Shown piece after piece: positions 1 to 9,996 of a stretch of 64,000 nt of DNA. The DNA comes from Russula earlei (taxonomy: Eukaryota > Basidiomycota > Agaricomycetes > Russulales > Russulaceae). Below the pieces are notes generated by a model that was given only the letters and a program-made list of their open reading frames with translations, did not search any database and had not been told where the DNA came from. The position numbers were made by a program, and so were the translations under genes. The stretch is taken from positions 1 through 64,000 of the forward strand of contig JAGFNK010000024.1 in NCBI GenBank assembly GCA_025769875.1, written 5' to 3'. Each line of letters begins with the position of its first letter. Position 1 is the first letter of the stretch.

Positions 1-152
1 CGTAGAGGAGACGACGACAGATCCCGAAGCCTACGCCACTGTCCGTGTGGGGATCAGCTGCGTGGTGAACCCGTTGGTGGAAGAGATGTTACGCACTTGT
101 TTGCACCGGTTACGATGATTATTGGTCGCGCTTGTTTGCTCGCAGTAGGCAT
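1..152 (-). CDS. ERG27: ERG27-like 3-ketosteroid reductase, second copy, 5' end only
   Basis: This is the duplicate of the gene at 49161-50688. The start codon is the complement of 150-152. Exon 1 (97-152) encodes a short N-terminus running into the Rossmann-fold start PIIIVTGANN. A 58-bp intron (39-96) has the same splice sites as the other copy. Exon 2 begins at 38 with GVGFGICRRLLY and runs off the window. Only one residue in exon 1 differs (Glu in the other copy, Lys here). The NAD(P)-binding TGxxxGxG motif is intact across the splice. Whether the rest of the gene is intact cannot be seen. Confidence 0.85.
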
Positions 153-417
153 ATATTGAATAGGTAGATGGGGGTTCGTAAACACATTCACTTGTGTAAT
201 TGGTCGATATCAGCACACAGCATAGGAGATGAGATACAGGCACGAGGTGACGACGGTTATGATGACAAATTGCCTGCCGTTGGAGGAGACGAAAAGGCCT
301 AAGAAGAGTCTCACACGACACCGAAGCATGATGTGATGGACGAATTCATAGCCCTGGGCCTCCTGATCCGATGATCTGTGGACAGAGGACAGAGGGGAGG
401 ACTCGCACTCGCCACAG

Positions 418-423
418 TATAAA
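418..423 (+). promoter_or_regulatory. TATA box of the left secreted-protein gene
   Basis: TATAAA lies about 155 bp before the ATG at 578, in a 5' region shared with the right copy (TATAAA at 50923-50928). The 425-bp gap between the divergent ERG27 and secreted-protein starts must hold both promoters. Confidence 0.55.
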
Positions 424-577
424 GCCAACACCTGCAGTTACAAACAACCACAAGCTGTGCTCCCACTTCACTACATACTGGCAGGTACTAGTTCCAAAGT
501 TTCTACGCCGCTATCTTGTTCATACTTCGGCCACTTGTACAACATTTAAAAAAAAACCCGTACTCTCATAACTCACA

Positions 578-975
578 ATGCGCATCTCTGTTTTTGCCAT
601 ATTCTGTCTAGCCGTTGGCATTGCTCCGTCATTCGCGCTTCCTTCAGAGTACGCCCATCTCCTTCGGGTTCTCTTTCTCTCCTGAAATTGTCTTTACCTC
701 GCAGACGTGGGAATTCCAGATCCAATCAGAACTCTCAAGGGGCGGAGCCGTTTCATTTTACAAGTCCTCCTGTGTTTGTCCCAAGAGATAGTAATTATTT
801 CGAGAATCTGAGGAGGGTGAGGAGGGAGTGGAGGATACTGGTGATGGCGGCGAGGAGGGAGGCGAGCAAGGAGGAGGAGGTGAGGAAGAGGGAGGCGCGT
901 GCGGAGAGTGAGGCGAAAAGGAGGAAGGACGACCCTGAACATTCATGTTTTGGGTGCAGCTCCGAGATGGCGTGA
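578..975 (+). CDS. Small secreted protein, left paralogue (113 aa)
   Basis: Exon 1 is 578-648, a 56-bp intron is 649-704, and exon 2 is 705-975. The N-terminus is a clear signal peptide: MRIS, then a hydrophobic run ending near FALPS. The mature part is about 90 residues. It is neutral at first, then very basic and acidic (many Arg/Glu/Lys, probably helical), and ends in a short tail with two cysteines. I recognise no domain. The gene is duplicated at 51083-51402 with the same intron position and length and almost the same signal peptide but a very different mature part. An effector-like or other fast-evolving secreted protein is an inference only. Confidence 0.6.
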
Positions 976-1691
976 GAACGGACAAACCCGAATCGTATAA
1001 TAAACTTCTTGTCATTCATTTTTTCTCCTCAGTCTTTTATACCATAAACAAGACTCAGGTCAGTACTATGCTTGTTTACAGTTCCTTTTAAAACTAACAC
1101 TGTACATAGTCATGTCCTTTATAGGTTAGCTTACTAACCAATATTCAGTCTTTCATACACAAGACAAGACTGAGTTGCATCCCTTACAGCTCCAACAATT
1201 CAGCCAACCCAAATTTGAATGCATCACACTCATGTTGCCTCAACTCCTTCACAATTTGTGAGTTGTTCCTGCCATGCATCAGCATGAAGTCATGGTGATT
1301 ATAATAATGTACACAATCTTCACTACTAGAATAAGTTGTGTGTGTGTGTTGGATGTAGGACAACCACAGACTCGTACTCTCAATGTATCATCAGTGAGTC
1401 AAATTGATCACCAATCTGACATATGCTCCTGAGACCTTGTAAATGAAACAAGATGACCATCTTGTGGCTCACACCTGAGTTTATTATCTTATGAGCTACC
1501 ATCATGAAATGCTGATGTGGCTGAGGATGATGCAGTTGTATCAGCTCCCATTGTTGAACAACTAGAAGAATGGTTGTACATGTACTTGAGCATGAAGGAA
1601 TAGTGAGAGAGGAGGGTTGGTTGAGAATCACATCAATGTATAGAGTAGTGGAGGGCAATCATCCCAGGCCAGCACATCTTGTGCTGTAGCT
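976..1691. other. CpG-depleted non-coding flank with an insertion
   Basis: Only parts of this stretch align with 51403-51887. About 1020-1230 has no counterpart in the right copy and looks like a small AT-rich insertion. The sequence from about 1230 onward aligns with 51445 onward but with CpG replaced by TpG or CpA. I see no gene in it. Confidence 0.5.
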
Positions 1692-2170
1692 ATGCCCAAG
1701 GAAATCAGGAAGAGAGGAGAGAAGCATAAAAATCCTGTCACCCTTGTGCTGGGGCAGCAATCACAAGACAATGTTCCATTGACTAAGCCCTTGTGGATTA
1801 TCTCTTCTGTGGGTTCCAACTTGAACACCTAAAATCTGGAAGCACTGTTTGGCTACGTGGACCCATAGCTAAAAGCTTACTTCAGAACTGTCGACAATCA
1901 ATCAAAGGAATGGCTGCAAACCCAGGGTGAGGCAGGGGCAGAGGAGGATGTCAATCCAAATGAGGGCGTGCCATGTTTCTTTCATTCTTGAGTTCCAAAT
2001 CCAATGAGCTCAATTGTGGATGTGTGGCATGCTGTGTGTAGATAGATGGATGTTCTTGATGGCCACCCTCCAAGAAATTTCTGGCAGGGGGTGCCAACTT
2101 GCAACTGACCCTGATTGTGCTGGAGGACTCAAACAAATGACATATGTATTTGTGTGGTGTGTGTTCCCAA
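1692..2170 (+). pseudogene. NOP9: NOP9 pseudogene, exons 1-2 only
   Basis: The ATG at 1692 starts a sequence parallel to NOP9 exon 1 at 51888 (MPKEIRKRG). CpG-to-TpG changes have broken it: a premature stop follows the first 46 or so codons, and more stops interrupt exon 2. Similarity ends around the exon 2 coding end and no Pumilio-repeat region follows. It is non-functional. The substitution pattern fits methylated-CpG deamination rather than random drift. Confidence 0.85.
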
Positions 2171-2534
2171 AGGGGTGGTGGAATGGGCATTTCACATATA
2201 CAGTTGGAACTTCTGTTTCAGTGTGGAATTGACCCCCCCCCCTCCTTCTGTATATGGTAATTTCACATCATGTGTTAGATCACATGTTTGCTCAAGAAAT
2301 TGTACTTTCTCATGAAGATCAAGTATGGCACTGTTGTGTGCTGCACAAGGCTTCCAGCTCTTCCAGAATAGCTTTTACCTTTGATTCAAACATGCCACCC
2401 TTCAAACCACACCACATCACAAAGTACCCAATGAACACCAAAAAGCCTTCAAGTCCATATTGACTCTGTTGCATCCATGCCCTTTGCTGTGGCATGCATT
2501 GCATCCTCTCCCCACCTGAATGCTCTCTTCATTG

Positions 2535-3080
2535 TGTAAGGTATGTGAGCCTGCTGATTGGGAAACTCACACAACTTGTTTGTACCTGCACCCACACACC
2601 ACACAACTGTGCCATGTGTCCTCCCTTTGCCTTTCATTGCCTTTCCCCCCTTTCCCCCAACTGTTGTCACTCCTTCCCTCTCCTTCACTTTCCATCTCAC
2701 ACACTCCTCTCAATGTTATCCCCTTGTGTTCCCCACTCTGCACCTAAGAACTGTGACAACAGCTCAAGTTGATCACCACTGATGTCACCCCACCTTGCCA
2801 CCCAATGCCTCAAGCTCTCTCACTTACATCTATCTCCTGTGCCAATAGTCTCCTTTATCCACCACATTCTTCCCCCTTCATTATTATGTTCTTGCCCCTC
2901 TGTGACTAACTCTCAAGCATTGTCCTCACCCCTGCCACACATCTATGCACAGATCTGGATGACACACGCATTGTCATCATTGCCTCACCTGAGGGCTCAC
3001 TGCCCATAGCATGTTGCCCCTACATCATTGCTGCACTGCCTCATGCTCTTGAACTTGCAGTAGGAAGAATAGGACTTTAG
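2535..3080 (+). repeat. Fragment of the hAT-like element's internal sequence
   Basis: Begins GTATGTGAGCC and parallels 12794-13170 and 47247-47810, the internal part of the two hAT-like elements, with nearly all CpG lost. No terminal repeats are visible, so this is an old truncated copy. The 2170-2535 stretch before it shows nothing recognisable apart from a C-run at about 2232. Confidence 0.6.
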
Positions 3081-4459
3081 TGAGTGTAGATTGTCTTCTG
3101 CTTCATCTTCGCTACAGAATTTAAGGCCCAATAGCTATGGGTTTGGGTATGAGTCCTTCACAGCTCAGTGAATTGAATCAGCAGTTCTGGCTTCCTTGCA
3201 TCCTTGTTATTGTCTATGTCTGTTGTGAACCAAGGCCAAGTCCTGGCTGCATATTGCTCTATTTTACTCAAAGAAGCCTCTCTCACGTTGCATCATCTAT
3301 CCACTTCTATTTCATGGGCTACTCTTCCTGCAGTACAAGATATTGTCATCACAAGGGCACTGTGGCATGACTAGACACCCCTTTCCTAATTGGGTAATCA
3401 CCATGTGCTAGCCACATGGCCACTCAGCCACCAGGGATCTGAAACAACAGAATAAACTCCTAGAACTCTTTGCATAACTCATATGACATCAACTAGCTCC
3501 AATGACATCATGGCTGACTGAGTGGCTCCACAATGACCTCATCTGCTCACCAAGCACTCCACAGTGACATCATTATGATGTCATTGCACCACAATGATCA
3601 GTAATATCCTCAGTCAGCCATAAGTCTGACACAAGCAAGTTTATGCCCCAAGCACCCTATTGGATGAAACCAAAGTGTTATGAACCAAGGCCAGGTACTG
3701 GCTGTATATTGTCCTATTCCACTCAAGAGAGACCTCTCTCACCTTGCGTTACCAACTCCCTTCCGTTTCTTGGGCTATCCCTCCTGCGGTGCAAGATATT
3801 CCTATTGCAAAGGCACCATAACATGACCAGGCAGCCATTTCCTAATTGGGTAATCATCACGTGGCAGCCACATGGTCACCCAGCCACCAAGAACCCGAAA
3901 CAGTGGCACAAACTCTTAGAAACTGTTGCATAACTCATCTGACATCATCAAGGCTCCAATGACATCATGGCTGACTGAGTGACTCCACAGTGACCTCATA
4001 GGCTCACTAAGCACTCCACAGTGACATCATAATGATGTCATCACTCCACAATGATCAGTAATGTGCTCAGTAAGCCTGAAAACTTGACACAAGCGAGTTT
4101 ATGCCTCTGTAGTCCTATTGGATGGTACCAAAGGGTCTAGAATAGTTCCAGTTCTTTGTAATCGACCCTATACACTGTATATAAGCCCCAATGAAGCATG
4201 GCAGTTGTCAGACTGTCCATTTGTGATACTCTCATCCTCCTGGGTACTCCCCTGCGACCGCTCAGTTTAAAGATTCCCCTTGCCTCCAAGGTACTCTTCA
4301 ACGACCGCCTTGTTTAAAGCCCCTTCACTGCACTGGCCTCTTGTCTTCGCCTTTGCCTCTTGCAACACCTACCAGTCCCTATCTGGTGCCTCCTCATCAT
4401 TTGGCTCATCCTCCTGTTCAACGCCACCCTCGCCGCTTACCATCTGTTCCGACCCTTGC

Positions 4460-5064
4460 TGTTGTAAACTACCCCTTGTCGGTTCGTCCATTATTGTTCT
4501 TCTTTATTATCCTTGTCTCTGTGGTTACTGTTTCATCCCTTGATGGTGATCCCCTATTGTTTCACCTATTGTGCTTCACTTATTGTGTTTCACTTATTGT
4601 GTTTCACCTATTGTCAAGTTACTTTTGCTATTGGTCTACCCTTATCTATTGTTCTGCTTATGGTACTGTACAGCCTCACCACATACAGTATTTAAGCGCC
4701 TGTAGAAGCTGGGGAATGCCCCAAGCTTAGCTTTGTCCCATTTCCTGTCGCATCCTTTGCCTTGTACACTCTCTCAATCACAACTTGCTTGTGCTGGCCT
4801 ACACCTTGCTTGACCTGAGCACACCTCAAGGAACCCTTGTGTTCCTCTTCCTCCTCTGCCTCTCTCTCATCGTCTTCCTCTTCTGTGAAACCAGGAGATC
4901 GACTCTGTCTGCGGACTGAGTCATTGTCTGACTCAGCCTTGAGACGCTAAACCATTGAACCGGTCTCCTTGAGCCGACCCCCATTGAACCCTTGAACCAA
5001 GTCACAGGGACTTGGCCCCCACTGAACCTTGAGCTAACGCTCTAACGGCCGCGACGCCGTTACA
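4460..5064 (+). repeat. 5' LTR of Gypsy-1 (LTR family A)
   Basis: Runs from TGTTGTAAACT to CGCCGTTACA. It contains a short tandem array of a TGTTTCACTTAT-type unit (about 4557-4612), with one unit more than in the 3' LTR. Other family A copies are at 11705-12297, 30713-31311, 31540-32100 (minus), 42884-43487 (minus) and 62626-63222 (minus). Confidence 0.95.
4689..4733 (+). promoter_or_regulatory. Gypsy-1 TATA box, hairpin and predicted RNA 5' end
   Basis: TATTTAAG (4689-4696) is followed by a hairpin: arm AAGCTGGGG (4706-4714), loop AATG, arm CCCCA-A-GCTT with one bulge. Next comes AAGCTTAGCTT (4723-4733), the exact reverse complement of the primer-binding site at 5066-5076. It lies 34 nt after the start of the TATA box, where transcription would be expected to begin. 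This is the arrangement of Tf1/sushi-group elements, which prime from their own RNA 5' end. Confidence 0.7.
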
Positions 5065-5076
5065 CAAGCTAAGCTT
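5065..5076 (+). other. Gypsy-1 primer-binding site, self-priming type
   Basis: CAAGCTAAGCTT begins at the first base after the LTR. Its last 11 bases are perfectly complementary to LTR positions 4723-4733. I do not recognise a tRNA 3' end here. Self-priming is known in the Tf1/sushi group of chromoviruses and is inferred here from the pairing. Confidence 0.7.
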
Positions 5077-5550
5077 TCTTACTCCATTCTGGAGATCAAC
5101 CTCGAACTACCATCGAATCGTTGGGTCCGCGTCCAACCTAGACCATCCCCAGACCTTCCTGAACACGTCGTAGGAGCTGCCACTTGGGACAGCTTCCATA
5201 CTTTTCTTTGTTACATCACCACTGAAAACAACGAAGAACTACCAGTCGAATTCATCAATAACCGTTGGTTCGAACTACGACTTAGGAGAGGACAACTCTA
5301 CACTCACCTAGACCTAGAACTCATCAGAAACAGCCTTGGATTAGGCTACTGGAGGGAAAACGACCCCCTCTACGAACCACCATCAGAATCAGAAGCCTCT
5401 TCCACAGAAAGCAACCCCCCTGAACCAGAAAACACCGTTGAAACTCAGACACCCTTTGAATCCCCTGCACTAGAACCAGAGGACCCCCTTGAAAACCAGG
5501 AACCCATCGAAACCTTAGAAATCGACCCACAGAACCCCCCAGAACCCGAT

Positions 5551-6633
5551 ATGGCAGCCCAACCCCAAGTCGCTGTACAACCCCCCCAGATGGCTGCTCA
5601 AGCCCCTCAGATGGCCGCTCAGGCCCCTCAGATGGCCGCTCAGGCCCCTCAGGTGGCCGCCCAGGCTCCTCCAGTCGTCGCCCCACCCCCTCAAGTAGCT
5701 GCTCCAGCACCACAAGGCACCAATGGATCCCTCAGCGGTAAAGAACCCACTGCCTTCACAGGGGAAAGGAACAAAACAAAAAGATTCATCATGGAATTCA
5801 ATCTATTTTGGGGTCTCAATGATGACAAGGCAGTAATGATCTCCCCTTTCAAACGAACAATGCTGGCTCTCTCCTACATTCAAGGAGAAAAGGTTGAAGA
5901 ATGGGTCAATTCACAAGCAAACGCACTCAGGGATAAAGTAAACAGAGCCCAGAACCCCATTAACAGAATGAACGAAGCATTATGGAATGACTTTGTTACA
6001 GACTTTATGTTCAAATTCACTAACACCGCGGAGAAAGAGGATGCCCAAGCAGCTCTCGCCAAACATACAATGAAGGAGTCCCTTGACGACTACATTTCCA
6101 CCTTCGAGCAACTTCTGAATAAAACAGGGTGGCCAGAAACGGACGTTATCGCTATTGAAAGCTTCAAAAATGGCCTAAAAATCGGACTCTACCGCGCAAT
6201 CCTAAACAGGGACGTCTGGCCTACCACCCTTCAAGAATGGAAGGAGGAAGCCAGGAGACAACATCGCCGCTTCATCACCATCAGAGAGAAACTTAAAGGA
6301 AAAACCACACACCCCCCTTCGGAACACAGGTCCCATCACCCTGATCGGATGCAAGTGGACGCCGCCAAGTCCAACTTCAAAAAACTCACTGAAGAAGAAA
6401 GGAAGCAATTGGCAAAAGAAGGTCGTTGCTTCCGTTGCCGAGAGAAAGGCCACCTTAGTCGGGAGTGCCCCAAAAATACTAACCCCACAACCTCCAAGGC
6501 ACGTACTACCGAACCAACCCCAGAACCACCAAAAGTAGAAGAAGCCTCCACTATGGTGGCCCGCATGAAAACCTTACCAGCGGAGGATAGGGCCAAGCTT
6601 TGGGACCTCATCCTCAAAGAGGATTTTCTCTAG
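5551..6633 (+). CDS. gag: Gypsy-1 Gag (capsid and nucleocapsid)
   Basis: 360 aa from the first in-frame ATG. The order is a Gln/Pro/Ala repeat region (residues 1-55, with a 7-residue QMAAQAP-type unit from 21-bp tandem repeats), a retrotransposon Gag helical domain (about 75-240), and a CCHC zinc knuckle CFRCREKGHLSREC near residue 297. The frame stays open upstream to 5038, across the primer-binding site and the LTR edge. That 160-codon stretch reads like protein (rich in Trp, Glu and Pro) but has no ATG. The true start may be non-AUG or spliced in from the LTR. Gag would package the RNA into virus-like particles. The pol frame follows at -1. Confidence 0.93.
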   Translation: MAAQPQVAVQPPQMAAQAPQMAAQAPQMAAQAPQVAAQAPPVVAPPPQVAAPAPQGTNGSLSGKEPTAFTGERNKTKRFIMEFNLFWGLNDDKAVMISPFKRTMLALSYIQGEKVEEWVNSQANALRDKVNRAQNPINRMNEALWNDFVTDFMFKFTNTAEKEDAQAALAKHTMKESLDDYISTFEQLLNKTGWPETDVIAIESFKNGLKIGLYRAILNRDVWPTTLQEWKEEARRQHRRFITIREKLKGKTTHPPSEHRSHHPDRMQVDAAKSNFKKLTEEERKQLAKEGRCFRCREKGHLSRECPKNTNPTTSKARTTEPTPEPPKVEEASTMVARMKTLPAEDRAKLWDLILKEDFL

Positions 6634-9600
6634 GCCAAGGTACAACAGTCGGTACTAAGGCCCAAATAGATACCATTGTCCAACATAAGGAAAACTCAAT
6701 GAAAGTACCTTTTATGATCACGACAAATGGAAAGACTGGCCAAGCGCTCCTAGACAGCGGAGCAACAGAGAACTTCATCAGCCAAGGAATTGTGGGAAAG
6801 CTACAAATTCCACTCCGAACCCTCAGAACCCCCAGACCAATCATTAATGTGGACGGCACCAACAACCAAGGAGGAGCACTAACCCATTATGCCCACATGA
6901 CCGTACGTCACGGGCCCACCACCCGGCTTCTCACCTTCTATGTTACCAACCTGGGAGAAGATAGAATGATCCTCGGATACCCCTTTTTAAAAGCAATCAA
7001 CCCCCTCATCAACTGGAGCACTGGTCGTCTGAGAAACCACCTAGGGGTTCTTCTCACTCCCGTGTCCATAGCCAACCCACCAAAAATTCGACTTGCACAA
7101 ATAAGAACGATCACCATTCCCCCAGAATACTTACGACACCAGAAGGTTTTCTCAGAAGAAGCAGCCAAACGACTCCCACCCAGTCGAGGAGAACTCGACT
7201 TCAGAATTACCCTAAAACCCGACGCCCCCAAATTCCTTGATTGCCGAACTTACCCACTCCCCCAGAATGAGAAACAAGAATTGTCAAGACAAATACAAGA
7301 AGACCTAGCCAAAGGTTTCATCAAAGATGGCGTCTCAGACTTTGTATCCCCTGTCTTCTTTGTCCAAAAAAAGGATGGCACCGCTCCACGGATGGTAGTT
7401 GATTACCGAAAACTCAATAACGCCACAGTTCCCGATTACCATGCCTTACCTAACATGGAAGAACAACTACACCGACTAAGGGGCAAAACCACCTTCAGCA
7501 AATTCGACGTCCGAGCTGGCTACAATAACATTCTGATCCACCCTGAAGACCGACACAAAGGCGCCTTTAAAACTCAATTTGGTACCTTCATCCCCATGGT
7601 AATGGGCTTCGGCTTTACCAATGCCCCAGCTGCCTTCCAACGAGCAATGAACCATACCCTCCGACCTTGGCTTTTAAAATACCCAGAGAATACCTGCAAC
7701 TATCTAGACGACGTAGCAATAGCCACAGGGGCGGGAGAAGAGCTCCTTCACCAACAAATCACACACGAATTCCTTGACCTGCTTGAAAGAGATTCCTATT
7801 TCCTAAAGGCGTCAAAATGTGCCTTTGAACGACACGAAATTGATTTCCTGGGTTTTCGGATCAATCAAGGAACCCTCAAAATTGACCCAGTCAAAATGGA
7901 CGGCCTCAAAAACTGGCCAAGACCCCCCAACAATCTGAAACAGGTACAACAAATCATGGGCGCCCTCAATTATCAACGACCATTCATCCGAGACTTCGCG
8001 AAAATAGCTCGCCCCATTTTTTCTACAATCAAGAAAGGAACCCCCTTTTTCTGGACACCAGAAGCAGCCACAGCCCTAGAAACCCTGATAGCAGCGATCT
8101 GCGACGACCCTGAACTTTATACTGCCAACCCCGACCTCCCATACGAATTAGAAACCGATGCCTCACAGTTTGCCACCGGAGCTGTCCTCTTTCAAAAGGA
8201 TCAAAGAGGAAAAAGAAAAATGATCGGGAATATGTCACACGCGTTCAACGAAGCAGAAAGGAACTACCCAGTCTGGGATAGGGAGTTCCTAGCTCTGATC
8301 CTTGCACTCCAACACTGGAGATACCTATTAGTTGGAACTAAACACCCCATCAAAATTTTCACGGACCATGCTAACTTGGCTCACTACCGACTCCCCCACA
8401 AAATCAACCGAAGGATTGCTGGGTACATCTCAACACTCGCGGATTATCACTTCGAAATCCACCACAAACCCGGAGTCTCCAATCGTGCGGACGCCCTCTC
8501 TCGACGACCTGACCACAATGATGGGTCGGGAGACAACCAGAACACCACAGCACTCCCTGACAAACTTTTTATTCGCACGCTCCACACTGAGGACCTTTAT
8601 GAACAAGTACTAACCGAACAAAGAAAAAGAAAGTCAGATCTCCTCATGTGGAAGGTCAAACACGGTCTTCAAGAAGAAGAAGATGCACTATTCAAAGATG
8701 GAAAATTGGTAGTGCCATATCAAGAACCCCTCCTACGAAAAATTCTACATACCTACCATGACAGTATCCTCGGCGGGCACACAGGAAACGCCCGAACCCT
8801 GTATTCAATTCAAGAATCCTTCTGGTGGCCAAAAATGGCTTACTTTATCAGGGACTACATCCGAGGCTGCGCCACTTGTCAAGCCAACAAGACTTCCACA
8901 CATCCAACTCGTCCCCCAATTTATCCGATTCCCCCTGAGTTCCAAAAACCAGTTCCAAACCTTAGCAATCGACTGGATCGTCGATCTCCCGTTGTCAGAA
9001 GAATGTAACACTATCATGACCATCACCGACCACGACTCTACCAAAGCGGCAATATTCATACCATGTCGTAAAGACATGGGGACCCTAGCAATGGCTAAAT
9101 TGTTTTTACGACATGCCTTCCCTTGGACTGGGGTCCCCTCCAAGATCGTTTCCGATCGTGACCCTCGCTTTACCTCCGACCTGTTCAAAGAAGTTTCCCG
9201 AATCCTCGGGATCAATCAAAACTTAAGCACTGCCTACCACCCTCAAACTGATGGACAATCAGAAAGAACAAACCAGACCCTGGAAATGTATCTGCGCATC
9301 TACACAGGAGAGAAACAGGAAGAATGGGCGCACTGGCTCCCCATAGCCCAATACCACTTTAACGCCCACAAGTCTACTACCACCAAAAAAACCCCCTATG
9401 AACTCCTCATCGGGTTTAACCCTCAAGGACTCGGCACCCAGCTCAAGTCCAAGTTCCCCGGAATCCAAGAACGACTCCAAGCATTAAAAGACATGAGGGA
9501 ATCTGCACAAGAGGCAATGAAAAGGGCACAGAATAATTGGATCAAGGAAACCAAATTCAAGGGTTTCGAAGAAGGACAGAAGGTTTGGTTGGAAGGCACT

Positions 9601-9996
9601 AACTTAAAAACTCCCCATCAGTTTCATAAGTTCCGCCCCAAACGATTCGGCCCTTTTATCATTACCAAACGAATCTCCCACATCGTTTATCAACTCCAAT
9701 TACCGCCCCAATGGAACATCCACAACGTGTTTCATGCCTCCCTCTTATCTCCAGTCACAGAAACAGCCGAACATGGACCAAACTTCCCTGAGCCACCACC
9801 TGACCTTATCTCGGGAGAATATGAAGTCGAGAAAATTACCGCTCAACGTCTCCATAGAAACCGCCTCCAATACAGGGTCCGGTGGAAAGGGTATTCCGCA
9901 GCAGAAGATACCTGGGAACCTCTCTCAAACCTTAAAAACGCTCAGGATGCCATCACCATGTTTCACCTCCAGCAACAACCCACCAAACTCCGTACC
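6625..9996 (+). pseudogene. pol: Gypsy-1 Pol: protease, RT, RNase H, integrase, chromodomain (one frame break)
   Basis: It overlaps the Gag end in the -1 frame. In order: an aspartic protease (LLDSGATENF, about 6750); reverse transcriptase with YLDDV at about 7700; RNase H (LETDASQFATGAVLF) at about 8150-8480; an integrase HHCC zinc domain (about 8750-8890); the integrase DDE core (LAIDWIVDLP, then HPQTDGQSERTNQ); and a C-terminal chromodomain (YEVEKI to RWKGYSAAEDTWEPL) at about 9818-9950. A one-base shift at about 8935-8955 (near an A5 run) separates the HHCC domain from the DDE core, so integrase is not translated whole. The chromodomain is the hallmark of chromoviruses and is thought to guide integration to heterochromatin. 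Confidence 0.93.

Larger units (their letters stand above)
1..2170. repeat. Left copy of a segmental duplication (pairs with 50537-52380)
   Basis: The first 150 bases match 50537-50690 almost base for base, and the similarity continues in the same order and orientation through a secreted-protein gene and the 5' part of NOP9. The left copy carries about 200 extra bases near 1020-1230 and ends inside NOP9 exon 2 at about 2170. Bases 1-1000 keep normal CpG content. After that almost every CpG of the right copy is TpG or CpA here. The copies lie about 50.5 kb apart, and the left one continues beyond the window edge. Confidence 0.9.

Noticed and set aside
4341..4730. 129-codon frame across LTR B2 and LTR A
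   Set aside because: It spans the Gypsy-1 insertion junction and so cannot be an ancestral gene.
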